NCBI RefSeq assembly: GCF_001486505.1 | Contig: NZ_LN909066.1 | Span: forward strand, 910,452-974,451 | Reading direction: 5' to 3' | DNA length: 64,000 nucleotides | Source: Paenibacillus rubinfantis | GTDB lineage: Bacteria > Bacillota > Bacilli > Paenibacillales > Paenibacillaceae | Shown here: positions 17,055 to 25,143 of the stretch, one piece after another | Numbering within the stretch: the stretch's first letter is position 1 | Layout: each line of letters opens with the position of its first letter | Made by a program: the position numbers and the translations under genes | Notes under the pieces: generated by a model | What the model saw: only the letters and a program-made list of their open reading frames with translations | Database searches by the model: none | Told to the model about the DNA's origin: nothing

Positions 17055-18089
17055 TTAAACTCTGGCAAACTGCTGCAGGAAACGCAGATCGTTATTATAG
17101 AAGTAGCGGATGTCGTCTACGCCGTACTTCAGCATGGCGATGCGTTCCACGCCCATCCCAAACGCGAAGCCGCTGTATTCCTCGGGATCGTAGCCGCTCA
17201 TTTCCAGCACGCGCGGATGCACCATGCCGCTGCCGAGAATCTCCAACCAGCCGGACTGCTTACACACCCGGCAGCCGTCGCCTCCGCATTTCATGCACGT
17301 CACGTCAACCTCAACGCTAGGCTCGGTGAACGGGAAGAAGCTGGGGCGCAGACGAATTTGCGTGTTGGGTCCAAACATTTTGCGCGTGAACTCCAGCAGC
17401 GTACCTTTCAGGTCGCTCATGCGAATTCTTTTGCCGACAACCAGCCCTTCGATTTGATGGAACTGGAACGAGTGGGTCGCATCGTCGTCATCCCGCCGGA
17501 ACACGCGTCCCGGGCAGATAATCTTCACCGGCACCTCGCCTTGCATCGCTTCCATCGTCCGCACCTGCACCGGGGACGTTTGCGTGCGCATCAACAGCTC
17601 CTCCGTCAGATAGAAGGAATCCTGCATATCGCGGGCCGGATGGTCCTTCGGCAGATTCAGCGCTTCGAAATTGTGGTAGTCCGTTTCGACCTCGGGGCCT
17701 TCCGCAACCCGGTAGCCCATCCCGATGAAAATATCCTCGATCTCCTGGATCACCTGGTTCAGCGGGTGAATGCTCCCCTGCTTAAGCGGACGGCCCGGCA
17801 GCGTCACGTCCACTTTCTCAGCAGCCAGCCGCGCTTCGGTTTCCTGGCGCTGGAAGTTCGCTTGCTTCTCTTCGATCACCGCTTCGATGGCGGCTCTGAC
17901 CTCATTGCCAACCTGGCCGATCACCGGCCGCTCCTCCGCGCTTAGGGACCCCATCCCACGTAGGATTTCGGTTAACGCGCCCTTTTTGCCCAGATATTTG
18001 ACCCGCAGGTCGTTCAAATGGCCGGCATCCACCGTTTCCGCCAGCTCTTTGAGCGCCTCCGCTTTTAATGCTTCAAGCCGTTCTTTCAT
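17055..18089 (-). CDS. pheS: Phenylalanyl-tRNA synthetase alpha subunit
   Basis: 344 residues, class II synthetase. An N-terminal coiled coil (residues 1-85) is followed by the catalytic domain: motif 2 RVFRRDDDDATHSFQFHQIEG, and motif 3 GFAFGMGVERIAMLKYGVDDIR. The zinc-ribbon-like CMKCGGDGCRVCKQSGW between them is common in the family. Start ATG has AGGAGG at normal spacing. The T-box leader upstream (18120-18460) couples expression to the level of uncharged tRNA-Phe. Confidence 0.97.
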   Translation of the reverse strand: MKERLEALKAEALKELAETVDAGHLNDLRVKYLGKKGALTEILRGMGSLSAEERPVIGQVGNEVRAAIEAVIEEKQANFQRQETEARLAAEKVDVTLPGRPLKQGSIHPLNQVIQEIEDIFIGMGYRVAEGPEVETDYHNFEALNLPKDHPARDMQDSFYLTEELLMRTQTSPVQVRTMEAMQGEVPVKIICPGRVFRRDDDDATHSFQFHQIEGLVVGKRIRMSDLKGTLLEFTRKMFGPNTQIRLRPSFFPFTEPSVEVDVTCMKCGGDGCRVCKQSGWLEILGSGMVHPRVLEMSGYDPEEYSGFAFGMGVERIAMLKYGVDDIRYFYNNDLRFLQQFARV

Positions 18090-18119
18090 GAATAGCTCCT
18101 CCTAAATGACTTTTTGCAC

Positions 18120-18460
18120 CTCTGAAGACAACATAAAAAGGCCTTCTCTCCCGTAAGGGACGAAAAGACCGTGGTACCACCCTTGTTAGAGCACGCAGAA
18201 CCCATACCATCTCATGGCTCGCAGGACGCGCATATGCTCTCACTCCAACGAAATAACGGCTCGTAACCGGTATCCCCTAATGTGCCGTGCTCTAGCAAAT
18301 CGCCTTGCGGCGTTTATCCTCGCAGCGGCAGTTCAAGGAACTGCTCCGGAGCGAACTTCGACAGTCCCGTTTCCCTAGCGGCGCTCTCAATCTCCGGCGC
18401 CCCTTCCCTGTTGGTCGGTTCTGCTTACTCTTCTCCATCAACGCATTTCATGTCATAATT
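18120..18460 (-). promoter_or_regulatory. T-box leader of pheST
   Basis: On the minus strand the stem I start (GATGGAGAAGAGTA) near 18440, a candidate Phe specifier TTC at 18355-18353 within GAAGTTCGCTCC, and the T-box AAGGGTGGTACCACGG near 18172-18187 are followed by a terminator stem (GGTCTTTTCGTCCC with GGGAGAGAAGGCC) and TTTTT. Uncharged tRNA-Phe pairing with the T-box would form the antiterminator and allow pheST transcription. The specifier choice is a manual alignment. Confidence 0.88.
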
Positions 18461-18466
18461 ATCTGC

Positions 18467-18497
18467 TATTATATGCTAAACGGACGGCCGTTGGCAA
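18467..18497 (-). promoter_or_regulatory. Candidate SigA promoter of the pheST leader
   Basis: TATAAT (18472-18467) with TTGCCA (18497-18492) 19 bases upstream on the minus strand. The -10 is perfect; the spacer is two bases longer than the optimum. Confidence 0.5.
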
Positions 18498-18571
18498 GTC
18501 GACGGTTAATTATGGTATCTTAGAGAGGTTATTCAGAACGCCATCCCAACACACCTAGGAGGAACCTGCCC

Positions 18572-18778
18572 ATGAACGGCAACGAACGCAAGAACATCAC
18601 ACCCGGCCTCACCGTGGACATCGTATTAAAAAAAGACCAGCCCACCGGGAAGCTAACCCGCGGCGTCGTTAAGGACATCCTGACCAACTCCGCAACTCAT
18701 CCGCACGGCATCAAGGTCCGGCTGCAGGACGGTCAAGTGGGACGAGTGAAAGCGATTCTCCCCGGCAAAGCCGACTGA
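18572..18778 (+). CDS. ywbE: YwbE family protein (DUF2196)
   Basis: A 68-residue basic protein nearly collinear with B. subtilis YwbE: ITPGLTVDIVLKKDQPTG, LTRGVVKDILTNS and HPHGIKVRLQDGQVGRV. The fold is expected to be a small beta barrel (KOW-like), and function is unknown. The start ATG has TAGGAGG at eight bases. It reads away from pheST and stands alone; the next gene faces it with 12 bases between stops. Confidence 0.9.
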   Translation: MNGNERKNITPGLTVDIVLKKDQPTGKLTRGVVKDILTNSATHPHGIKVRLQDGQVGRVKAILPGKAD

Positions 18779-18790
18779 ATCCCAGGGCAC

Positions 18791-19420
18791 TTAGATCCGC
18801 TTAACCGGATGCCGCAGCACGGTTTTCATTTTCTCCGGCGCGGTTTTGCGCGGGTCCGACAGATAGATTTCGTGATGCTTCCGCAGGTCATCGAAATTCT
18901 CGGTGAGCCCGCTCGCCTCAAGGAACGCAGCCATCCGGGCCACCGATTCCGGTTCCGTCCGGTAAGGGCCGATGTGCAGGATTTGGACGCAAAGCCCCTC
19001 CTCGAAGAGGGATAATCTCACGTCGCTCAAATCGAGCTCCGGCTTCTTCTTCGCGGTCTGTTCCTTGACCCGATCCAGCAAGTCCTCCGTAACGAAGTCG
19101 GGCTGACGAATCATCGACGTCCAGATCCAATTGTTCCGGTTCAAGTCATATCCCACGGTTACGGAGTCCCAGAGACCCTCCAGCGGAGGCACAACATATT
19201 CGAAATAACCGTCCGGCTTGTCCTCGCCCATTTTGCTCATTTTAATCCCGTAAGACAAGGCGTACAGCTTCTGAACAGCAAGCTGGTAGCTTTCCCCATC
19301 GGGGTCTCCTTTGCCGTCCACCATCAGGTAGAGCATCGGCGGCACCTCGACGAGCATAGGCTCCGTTCCGGGCAGGTACAAGTCTTTGTATTTCTTTTTA
19401 AAATCCACTTTATCTCCCAA
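18791..19420 (-). CDS. GyrI-like small-molecule-binding domain protein
   Basis: A 209-residue protein of the GyrI-like/SOUL superfamily, with MLVEVPPMLYLMVDGKGDP near the start and GLCVQILHIGPYRTEPESVARMAAFLEA in the second half. Members bind hydrophobic or cationic ligands and some hydrolyse or sequester toxic compounds. The start is TTG with GGAGG seven bases upstream. It is the last gene of a three-gene operon with a zinc-ribbon protein and a WYL regulator, an arrangement like Bacillus yobU-yobV. The ligand is unknown. Confidence 0.8.
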   Translation of the reverse strand: MGDKVDFKKKYKDLYLPGTEPMLVEVPPMLYLMVDGKGDPDGESYQLAVQKLYALSYGIKMSKMGEDKPDGYFEYVVPPLEGLWDSVTVGYDLNRNNWIWTSMIRQPDFVTEDLLDRVKEQTAKKKPELDLSDVRLSLFEEGLCVQILHIGPYRTEPESVARMAAFLEASGLTENFDDLRKHHEIYLSDPRKTAPEKMKTVLRHPVKRI

Positions 19421-19435
19421 GTCTGCCCCTCCTTC

Positions 19436-19729
19436 TTAGTTGGGTTGCCACCGCTTTAACGTCGGAAACCAGGCCAACATCGCTTCCTTCGCCTTGGCTT
19501 TATCCGCAAACATGCCGGAATCGCCGCCGTACTTCAAGCATTGCTCAATCATTTCCTCCATCGTCACATCGCTCGTGAATTGGCCTGCCTTGTAGCAATA
19601 AACGCAATAATCCCGGTTTAGACTTCCATCCTCGTTAGTGCCCAGCACCTCATCGCTCGCCAGCGGCATCCCGCAGCTTTGGCAAAATACCTCATTCTCC
19701 ACCTGATTCAGATTCATATTCATCTTCAT
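19436..19729 (-). CDS. Putative zinc-ribbon protein
   Basis: A 97-residue protein with CQSCGMPL and CVYCYKAGQFT, four cysteines that would bind one zinc. The remainder (MEEMIEQCLKYGGD, AMLAWFPTLKRW) is helical. This 'putative zinc ribbon' family commonly travels with GyrI-like proteins and WYL or AraC regulators. Biochemical role is unknown. Start ATG preceded by AAGGAAGG; 15 bases separate its stop from the next gene. Confidence 0.8.
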   Translation of the reverse strand: MKMNMNLNQVENEVFCQSCGMPLASDEVLGTNEDGSLNRDYCVYCYKAGQFTSDVTMEEMIEQCLKYGGDSGMFADKAKAKEAMLAWFPTLKRWQPN

Positions 19730-19793
19730 ACCAACCCTTCCTTCTTAAGATGCCCTCATTGTAGCAAGGTGAATTGGACATCTGTCTGTCATA

Positions 19794-20717
19794 TTAAGAA
19801 GGGCCGGTATACAATTCGGCGATTTTTTGGGCTTTGTCCCGTAAAATATCCCGGATATGCGGCGGAGAAACAACCGTTACGTTCTCCCCAAAAGACAGCA
19901 GGTAACCGTACACCCAGTCGTCTTCCGGGTAGCTCGCTGTCACGAGATAATGGCCGTCCTCCCGCTGGCGAATGCGATTCCGCTCGAACTCGTCATAGAT
20001 ACGATACGCCATTTGCGGCGGAAACAAGAGCTCCAACTCGACATAAGCAAACGTGAAACGTTCAACCGGTGTTGCGGCATCCACTGGCGTAACCTCGATG
20101 TTCCGGCGTTCGAACCAAGTCCCGGTCACCTCCAGCTCTTCGATCCGGCTGATTTTAAACGTGCGTAACTCCTGGCTCCGCAAGCAATAACACTGCAAAT
20201 ACCAAGAACGGTTCTTAAACTGCAGCTTCATCGGCTCGACTTGACGCTCGGTTTTTTGCCCATACGAGCTATAATAAACAAATTTGACAATCCTCTGTTC
20301 CAGAATGGCTGTCCTCAACAACCCAAATTTGCTGCGCTCCCCGTCCCCGCTGTTCCAACCGGAGAAATCGACGTCAATCCAATGAATCTCCTCCTTGCGG
20401 AAAAGCGTGCTCAGCTTGGACAACACCTGACTCGTTTGCAAAGCGTTGGTGGCTTCCAGGCTCTGCAGGCCAAAGAGGATTTCCTTCTGCTCGTCCTCGG
20501 ACAACAGCGATTTGTTCAGCACGAAGTCCGGCAGCAGTCCGATTCCTCCGCCCTTCCCTTTACTCGCGTATACGGGAATCCCCGCGCCGCTTAACGTATC
20601 GATATCGCGGTAAATCGTTCGCGTGGACACCTCGAATCGCTGCGCCAGCTCGGCGGCAGTCATCGTTTTGTGCCCCAACAGTAGATATACGATTTCAAAC
20701 AGACGGTTCATCTGCAC
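19794..20717 (-). CDS. WYL-domain transcriptional regulator (YafY/YobV-like)
   Basis: A 307-residue regulator. The N-terminal DeoR-type helix-turn-helix (RLFEIVYLLLGHKTMTAAELAQRFEVSTRTIYRDID) is followed by a WYL domain containing the name-giving W-Y-L in NRSWYLQCYCLRSQ, and a C-terminal WCX-like segment. WYL domains bind ligands such as nucleotides or c-di-GMP-like molecules in other systems. GTG start at 20717 with GGAGAGG upstream. It leads the zinc-ribbon and GyrI-like genes and presumably controls them. Confidence 0.88.
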   Translation of the reverse strand: MQMNRLFEIVYLLLGHKTMTAAELAQRFEVSTRTIYRDIDTLSGAGIPVYASKGKGGGIGLLPDFVLNKSLLSEDEQKEILFGLQSLEATNALQTSQVLSKLSTLFRKEEIHWIDVDFSGWNSGDGERSKFGLLRTAILEQRIVKFVYYSSYGQKTERQVEPMKLQFKNRSWYLQCYCLRSQELRTFKISRIEELEVTGTWFERRNIEVTPVDAATPVERFTFAYVELELLFPPQMAYRIYDEFERNRIRQREDGHYLVTASYPEDDWVYGYLLSFGENVTVVSPPHIRDILRDKAQKIAELYTGPS

Positions 20718-20784
20718 GCGTACCCTCTCCTTTTGAGATCAAGTATACCCTACGAATGAGACATTACAATGTCATATATTAATA

Positions 20785-20820
20785 AGAAAAAGAAGAGCCC
20801 TCTAATAAGAGAGCCCTTCT
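20785..20820 (-). terminator. Terminator of the doxX-like gene
   Basis: A 12-base imperfect stem AGAAGGGCTCTC/GAGGGCTCTTCT with a six-base loop is followed on the minus strand by TTTTTCTT, 16 bases past the stop. Confidence 0.75.
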
Positions 20821-20836
20821 GCTTAGTTCCCATTCG

Positions 20837-21376
20837 TTACGCTGTGCGTTTGACGTTCAGCGGTTGTTTTGGCGCCGGGGTTTGCGTTCCGGCATCGTCT
20901 TTCTTGTGGAACAGCTTGCGAAGGTAAGGCATGACGTAGTAGTCGAGGCCGATTTTACCGGCGTTGGCTGCAGCGACGATGACCAGCACTTCCAGGATCA
21001 ACATTTGCGCGTTGGTGCTCACCGTACCCGAGAAGAGGAACGCGGCGTTCATCACGAAGCCCATCAGTGCGGCGAAGGTGGTGAAGGTACCGAGGATGAG
21101 ACCCAGGCCAACCAGGAATTCGCCGTAAGGTACCAGGACGTTAAAGAGGTCGACGTTCGGCAGGGCAAAGTGTTGCAGGAAGGTGGCCCACCAGCCTTGC
21201 ACCGCCGGATGGTCGCCGGCGCTGTTTGCGATCGCTCCGTTCAAGAAGCCCGCGGCATCGAAGCCGCCGGTGAGTTTATGATAGCCGGCTTCGATCCATT
21301 GATAGCCGAGGTAAACGCGGATGACGGTCAAGAGCCACATTGCTACTTTGTTTGTTCTGAGGAAATTGTTAAACAT
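20837..21376 (-). CDS. DoxX-family membrane protein
   Basis: A 179-residue membrane protein of the DoxX/TQO-small-DoxD superfamily: four hydrophobic helices and motifs RVYLGYQWIEAGYHKLTGGFDAAGF, PYGEFLVGLGLILG, and an extended Lys/Pro-rich C-terminal tail. Relatives are linked to thiosulfate:quinone oxidoreductase, quinone stress and CO or redox metabolism; the specific role here is unknown. ATG at 21376 is preferred to a GTG at 21385 because AAAGGAG lies eight bases upstream. Two Fnr/CRP-type boxes precede the gene (21457-21493), so oxygen- or nitrosative-dependent control is likely. Confidence 0.85.
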   Translation of the reverse strand: MFNNFLRTNKVAMWLLTVIRVYLGYQWIEAGYHKLTGGFDAAGFLNGAIANSAGDHPAVQGWWATFLQHFALPNVDLFNVLVPYGEFLVGLGLILGTFTTFAALMGFVMNAAFLFSGTVSTNAQMLILEVLVIVAAANAGKIGLDYYVMPYLRKLFHKKDDAGTQTPAPKQPLNVKRTA

Positions 21377-21402
21377 AAGAACCACTCCTTTGATTTATCT
21401 TT

Positions 21403-21426
21403 GTTTTTGTTTTTGTTTTTGTTTTT
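21403..21426 (-). repeat. AAAAAC hexamer repeated four times in the doxX 5' UTR
   Basis: On the plus strand GTTTTT occurs four times in tandem; in the mRNA this is an A-rich AAAAAC tract 27-50 bases upstream of the ATG. Such slippage-prone tracts can vary in length and change leader spacing. Confidence 0.8.
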
Positions 21427-21450
21427 TGGATGATCATCTTTGATGTCTTT

Positions 21451-21493
21451 ATTATATGTGATATTTTTCACTTAATATGTGATTTAAATCACA
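21451..21493 (-). promoter_or_regulatory. doxX promoter with two Fnr/CRP-type boxes
   Basis: Minus-strand -10 TATAAT at 21456-21451 predicts a start near 21444. Two boxes match TGTGA-N6-TCACW on the plus strand: 21478-21493 (TGTGATTTAAATCACA, a perfect palindrome) and 21457-21472 (TGTGATATTTTTCACT). Their centres are 21 bp apart. The first is centred at about -41.5, the classic class II activator position; the second is at about -20.5, where binding would block polymerase. Confidence 0.65.
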
Positions 21494-21553
21494 ATTATTA
21501 AAAATTGTGTATTTAAATTTTAAGAGATGACGGTGAAAATCCCCCGATAACAC

Positions 21554-21583
21554 AAAAAAATCCTTACCGAAGTAAGGATTTCG
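21554..21583 (-). terminator. Terminator of the tRNA-Gly/tRNA-Pro transcript
   Basis: AAATCCTTAC/GTAAGGATTT with a TTCG tetraloop and seven T residues on the minus strand, 12 bases after tRNA-Gly. Confidence 0.9.
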
Positions 21584-21594
21584 CGATGACATAA

Positions 21595-21668
21595 TGGAGC
21601 GGGTGATGGGAATCGAACCCACGCTACCAGCTTGGAAGGCTGGAGTTCTACCATTGAACTACACCCGC
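21595..21668 (-). tRNA. tRNA-Gly (anticodon TCC)
   Basis: The minus strand reads GCGGGTGTAGTTCAATGG, an anticodon loop CTTCCAA within a CCAGC/GCTGG stem, the T-arm GGTTCGATTCC and the acceptor CACCCGC, discriminator T and an encoded CCA. Total 74 bases. It is downstream of tRNA-Pro in the same transcript. Confidence 0.95.
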
Positions 21669-21702
21669 ACGGTACCTGCAATCGTTTAAAAACAAGAAAA
21701 GA

Positions 21703-21776
21703 TCGGGACGACACGATTCGAACATGCGACCCCCTGGTCCCAAACCAGGTGCTCTACCAAGCTGAGCTACGTCCCG
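21703..21776 (-). tRNA. tRNA-Pro (anticodon TGG)
   Basis: The minus strand reads CGGGACGTAGCTCAGCTTGG, an anticodon stem CCTGG/CCAGG with loop TTTGGGA, the T-arm GTTCGAATC and acceptor CGTCCCG with discriminator A. The 3' CCA is not encoded, unlike the neighbouring tRNA-Gly. Confidence 0.95.
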
Positions 21777-21876
21777 ATGTAAATGCAGGCCCTTTTTGGG
21801 AAGGCAAAAATTAATATACCACGTTTCAACAGGCGAAGCAAGTGGGAATTTCTGATAATTCAAGCTGGACCTGCTC

Positions 21877-21909
21877 AAAAAAAATCCTTAGCCGGCTAAC
21901 CGGCTAAGG
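21877..21909 (-). terminator. Terminator overlapping the end of the GGDEF-EAL gene
   Basis: CCTTAGCCGG/CCGGCTAAGG arms with a four-base loop and eight or nine T residues on the minus strand. The hairpin includes the last six codons and the stop codon of the gene. Confidence 0.85.
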
Positions 21910-23990
21910 AACTCGCTTTCCAGCACGCCGGCAGGCACCGGCTTGCTAAACAGATATCCTTGTCCTTCATGGCAACGCTGGAGCTTCAGGAATTCCAGCT
22001 GCTCCTCGTTTTCCACCCCTTCGGCCGTCACCTTCAGCTTTAAGTGATGCGCCATTGTGGTGATGGTAGAGACAATCGCCGCGTCGTTCCCGTCGTACAT
22101 CACCTCTTTGACGAAAGCGCGGTCGATCTTCAAACGGTCGATCGGCAGGCTTTTCAAATAATAAAGCGAACTATACCCCGTGCCGAAATCATCGATACTG
22201 ATATGTATCCCCAAACGCTTCAGGCGGTGGAGTTGATCCAGCGCGGTTTCAATATCGTACGTCATGCTTTCCGTCACTTCGAGCTCCAGATAACGCGGCT
22301 CCAACCCCACTTCGCGCAGGATCGCATCCACGTGCTCCGCTAAATTATACTGGCGGAACTGACGCATCGATAAATTGACGGATACGCACACCGGCTCAAA
22401 ACCGTCCATCTGCCATTTTTTGTTGTACAGGCAAGCCGTTTTAAGCACCCACTCGCCGAGGGGAACGATGAGCCCGCTTTCTTCGGCCAGCGGAATAAAT
22501 TCACTGGGCGGCAGCAGCCCCCGCTTCGGATGGTTCCAGCGAACCAGGGCCTCCATCCCGACCATTTTTCCCGTATCCAAGCTGATCTGCGGTTGAAACT
22601 CCAGGAAAAATTCCTCCCGCTCCAGCGCCTTGCGCATATCGTTCTCCAGCTCCACCTTCGATTGGGTGCGCTGCTTCATTGCCGCATGATAGCGCATAAA
22701 GTCCACGCCATGCTCCTTGGCATGGTGAACCGCCATGTCTGCACATTGAATCATCTGGTTCACCGAGTCCCCATCATTCGGGAATATGGACAAGCCCATA
22801 CTTAGGGAAATATGGTATTCCGTATCGTCGATCAGCACCGCCGGGTCCACGGAAGCCAGCAGTTGCTTCGCCCGCATCTCAGCCGCCGCTTCATCCGAAA
22901 GTTCCGAAAAAATCACGGCGAATTCATCATCCCCCATCCGGTACACCCGCTGCTGCGGCCCCCCTAACGCCGACAGACGGCTTCCCAGCTCCGTAAGCAG
23001 CTTGTCTCCCGCGCTATAGCCCAGAGAGTCATTGATCGCCTTAAACCGGTCGATATTGATCACCGCCACACCGGTGCTCGCCTGCGAAAATACCAGCAGC
23101 TCGCCCAACTGCTCTTTCATTTGCCGCAAATTCGGTAGCCCGGTCAGATCGTCATGATAAGCCATATGCTTCATTTGGGCTTCCGCCAGCTGCTTGCCTC
23201 GCATCGGCTCTTCTATCGTCAGCCGGTAAACGCCTTTTAATACGATATAATAGGAGATGCCCATATACCATTGGCCCACCACCTGCGCCAAATTCTCAGC
23301 ATTCCCTGGAGAATACGTCATCAGCACATGCCCCATCGCCATAAACAACAGCGCTCGGGTCACCGTCATAATAGCCGGCGGCCGCTCCGTACGATGCCGA
23401 TACAAGATCGCGATGGCTGCGAGGATGTACAATAGCGGAATGCCCACTCGTATAATCAACAGGCCCAGCTCCAGATCAAATAGCGACGGCAGGCTGCCTT
23501 GATAACGATTGAACACCAGCAGCCCCACTAGGGTCAACAGGCCAACGCCCGCAAACATGGCGATTTTTTGGTGTCCTAAGATCTGATGGTCCTGCGACGC
23601 GAAAATGCGCGGCATCCCTAAAGCCCCCAGCAAATGCGAGATCACCAAAAACCAAGACGCTAGCGTTCCGCCAGGTTCGAAGCCAAGCAGCTGGATATCA
23701 CCGTGCGAAGCGGCGTACAGGATATCCAATATCCCGATCATTGCAAATAAAACGGCCGTATACAGCCGCTGCTTGGAAAGTTTGTCGATGAACAGAATCC
23801 ATCCCTGTGCAAAGATTGCAAACGAAACGGCCAGGCACATTAACCCGGCCAGGAGATGCAGGGTTTGAAAGACTGCGTCCATCCCCGGAGGGAACCCGTT
23901 CCATGCCGACAGCCGGACCACCCCAACCATGGCCGCCAATCCGATTACCCCTTGGATGATAGTCGTTTGTTCCTCTGTCCTAATCCTCAA
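21888..23990 (-). CDS. Membrane GGDEF-EAL c-di-GMP protein with degenerate GGDEF
   Basis: 700 residues. An N-terminal 7-8-helix sensor (residues 10-255; LHLLAGLMCLAVSFAIFAQGW and GILDILYAAS resemble MASE3) leads to a GGDEF domain (275-440) whose signature is RMGDDEF, i.e. GDDEF at 353-357, so cyclase activity is doubtful. The EAL domain keeps EALVRW (480-485), EVTES, DDFGTGYSSL, KIDRAFV and AEGVE, the residues needed for c-di-GMP hydrolysis. I infer a phosphodiesterase with a GTP-sensing or inert GGDEF. Start TTG with GGAGG ten bases upstream. Single gene. Confidence 0.9.
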   Translation of the reverse strand: MRIRTEEQTTIIQGVIGLAAMVGVVRLSAWNGFPPGMDAVFQTLHLLAGLMCLAVSFAIFAQGWILFIDKLSKQRLYTAVLFAMIGILDILYAASHGDIQLLGFEPGGTLASWFLVISHLLGALGMPRIFASQDHQILGHQKIAMFAGVGLLTLVGLLVFNRYQGSLPSLFDLELGLLIIRVGIPLLYILAAIAILYRHRTERPPAIMTVTRALLFMAMGHVLMTYSPGNAENLAQVVGQWYMGISYYIVLKGVYRLTIEEPMRGKQLAEAQMKHMAYHDDLTGLPNLRQMKEQLGELLVFSQASTGVAVINIDRFKAINDSLGYSAGDKLLTELGSRLSALGGPQQRVYRMGDDEFAVIFSELSDEAAAEMRAKQLLASVDPAVLIDDTEYHISLSMGLSIFPNDGDSVNQMIQCADMAVHHAKEHGVDFMRYHAAMKQRTQSKVELENDMRKALEREEFFLEFQPQISLDTGKMVGMEALVRWNHPKRGLLPPSEFIPLAEESGLIVPLGEWVLKTACLYNKKWQMDGFEPVCVSVNLSMRQFRQYNLAEHVDAILREVGLEPRYLELEVTESMTYDIETALDQLHRLKRLGIHISIDDFGTGYSSLYYLKSLPIDRLKIDRAFVKEVMYDGNDAAIVSTITTMAHHLKLKVTAEGVENEEQLEFLKLQRCHEGQGYLFSKPVPAGVLESEFLSRLAG

Positions 23991-24088
23991 TGCGTATCAA
24001 CCTCCGGAGGTAAGTTCAGTCTTCGTCATGAAACTACTAATTCAACATATTCCGCTTATTTCCTGCCTTTTTCCCAAATTTGTCGAGG

Positions 24089-24120
24089 AAAAAAAGAAGC
24101 CCGGACGCAAGGCGCCGGGC
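24089..24120 (-). terminator. Terminator of the aldolase-like gene
   Basis: GCCCGG/CCGGGC stem with a ten-base loop (GCCTTGC part of it), followed by TTCTTTTTTT on the minus strand, 10 bases past the stop. Confidence 0.8.
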
Positions 24121-24129
24121 GGGATAATC

Positions 24130-25095
24130 TTATTTTTTCGAGCGATGAACCGTCGTTTCCGGGGTCGTCAGTTTATCGTAAAAATCGACGACTTTATCCT
24201 TCTCCTCCGACGCCCGCAGAGCCATCGCGGACCGTGGATGCTCGTCAAGCGTCCCGGTAATCATGTAAGGAATCAGATACCCCCACTCCTCCTTCTCACG
24301 AAGCGGGATCAGCAGCTCCTCCAAGGCCTCCAAAACCGGGCGCAGCTTGTAATTTGTGCCCTTCAAATGGGTCACAAGCAGCTCGGTCGGGCAGTTGCCG
24401 GCTGCGCGTCCCATCCCGTACACGGAGGCATCCAGCAGTTCTACCCCATTGTCGGCAGCGACCAGCGTATTGGAGAACGCCAGCTGCATGTTGTTATGGG
24501 TGTGAACGCCCAGCCGTTTATTCGGCAAATGGGTTTTGAACTTATTGACCAGATACTCCATATCTTTATAATCGAGACTTCCGTACGAATCGACGATATA
24601 CACAACGTCAACAACGCTCTCCTTGATCATCTCAAAGGCTTCCAACAGCTCGTTCTCCATCACGTTGGACAGCGCCATGATGTTCAGCGTCGTCTCGTAG
24701 CCGCGATCGTGGAACAATTGGACCAGCTGCAGGGCTTTGTCCACATCTTTAATGTAGCAAGCGACCCGAATCAAATCGAGCAAGCTTTCGCTGCGCGGCA
24801 AAATATCGTTTTCGTCCACCCGACCGATATCGACCAGTGCGGACAGCTTTGTCGTACCTTTTTGAGGAATCACCCGGCGCAGGAAATCGTCGTCCAGAAA
24901 CCGCCAAGGACCGGCCTCATCGGCGCCTTTCAGCAGCTTCGGCGAGTTTTTGTAGCCGATTTCCATATAATCCACGCCCGCCTCATTTAGGCTCGCGTAC
25001 AATTTTTGGACAAATTCTACGCTGAAGTCCCAGTTATTCACCAGTCCGCCATCACGGATGGTGCAATCGACGATTTTGCATTGGTTGGCTTTCAT
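24130..25095 (-). CDS. DRE-TIM metallolyase superfamily (HMGL-like aldolase) protein
   Basis: A 321-residue TIM-barrel protein of the HMG-CoA lyase/4-hydroxy-2-oxovalerate aldolase group. The first strand holds DCTIRDGG (the D-R pair that binds the divalent metal and substrate), and HTHNN provides the metal histidines; GVELLDASVYGMGRAAGN is the late active-site loop. Similar proteins in operons with polysaccharide genes are called 'aldolase catalytic domain', so the substrate is open. ATG at 25095 is chosen; a longer frame runs to 25197 but lies in repeat-element DNA and lacks a ribosome site. Ends at a terminator. Confidence 0.8.
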   Translation of the reverse strand: MKANQCKIVDCTIRDGGLVNNWDFSVEFVQKLYASLNEAGVDYMEIGYKNSPKLLKGADEAGPWRFLDDDFLRRVIPQKGTTKLSALVDIGRVDENDILPRSESLLDLIRVACYIKDVDKALQLVQLFHDRGYETTLNIMALSNVMENELLEAFEMIKESVVDVVYIVDSYGSLDYKDMEYLVNKFKTHLPNKRLGVHTHNNMQLAFSNTLVAADNGVELLDASVYGMGRAAGNCPTELLVTHLKGTNYKLRPVLEALEELLIPLREKEEWGYLIPYMITGTLDEHPRSAMALRASEEKDKVVDFYDKLTTPETTVHRSKK

Positions 25096-25143
25096 ACCGG
25101 CATATTCCTCTCCATCTTTTCGTTTACTATCCATCTTACTAAA

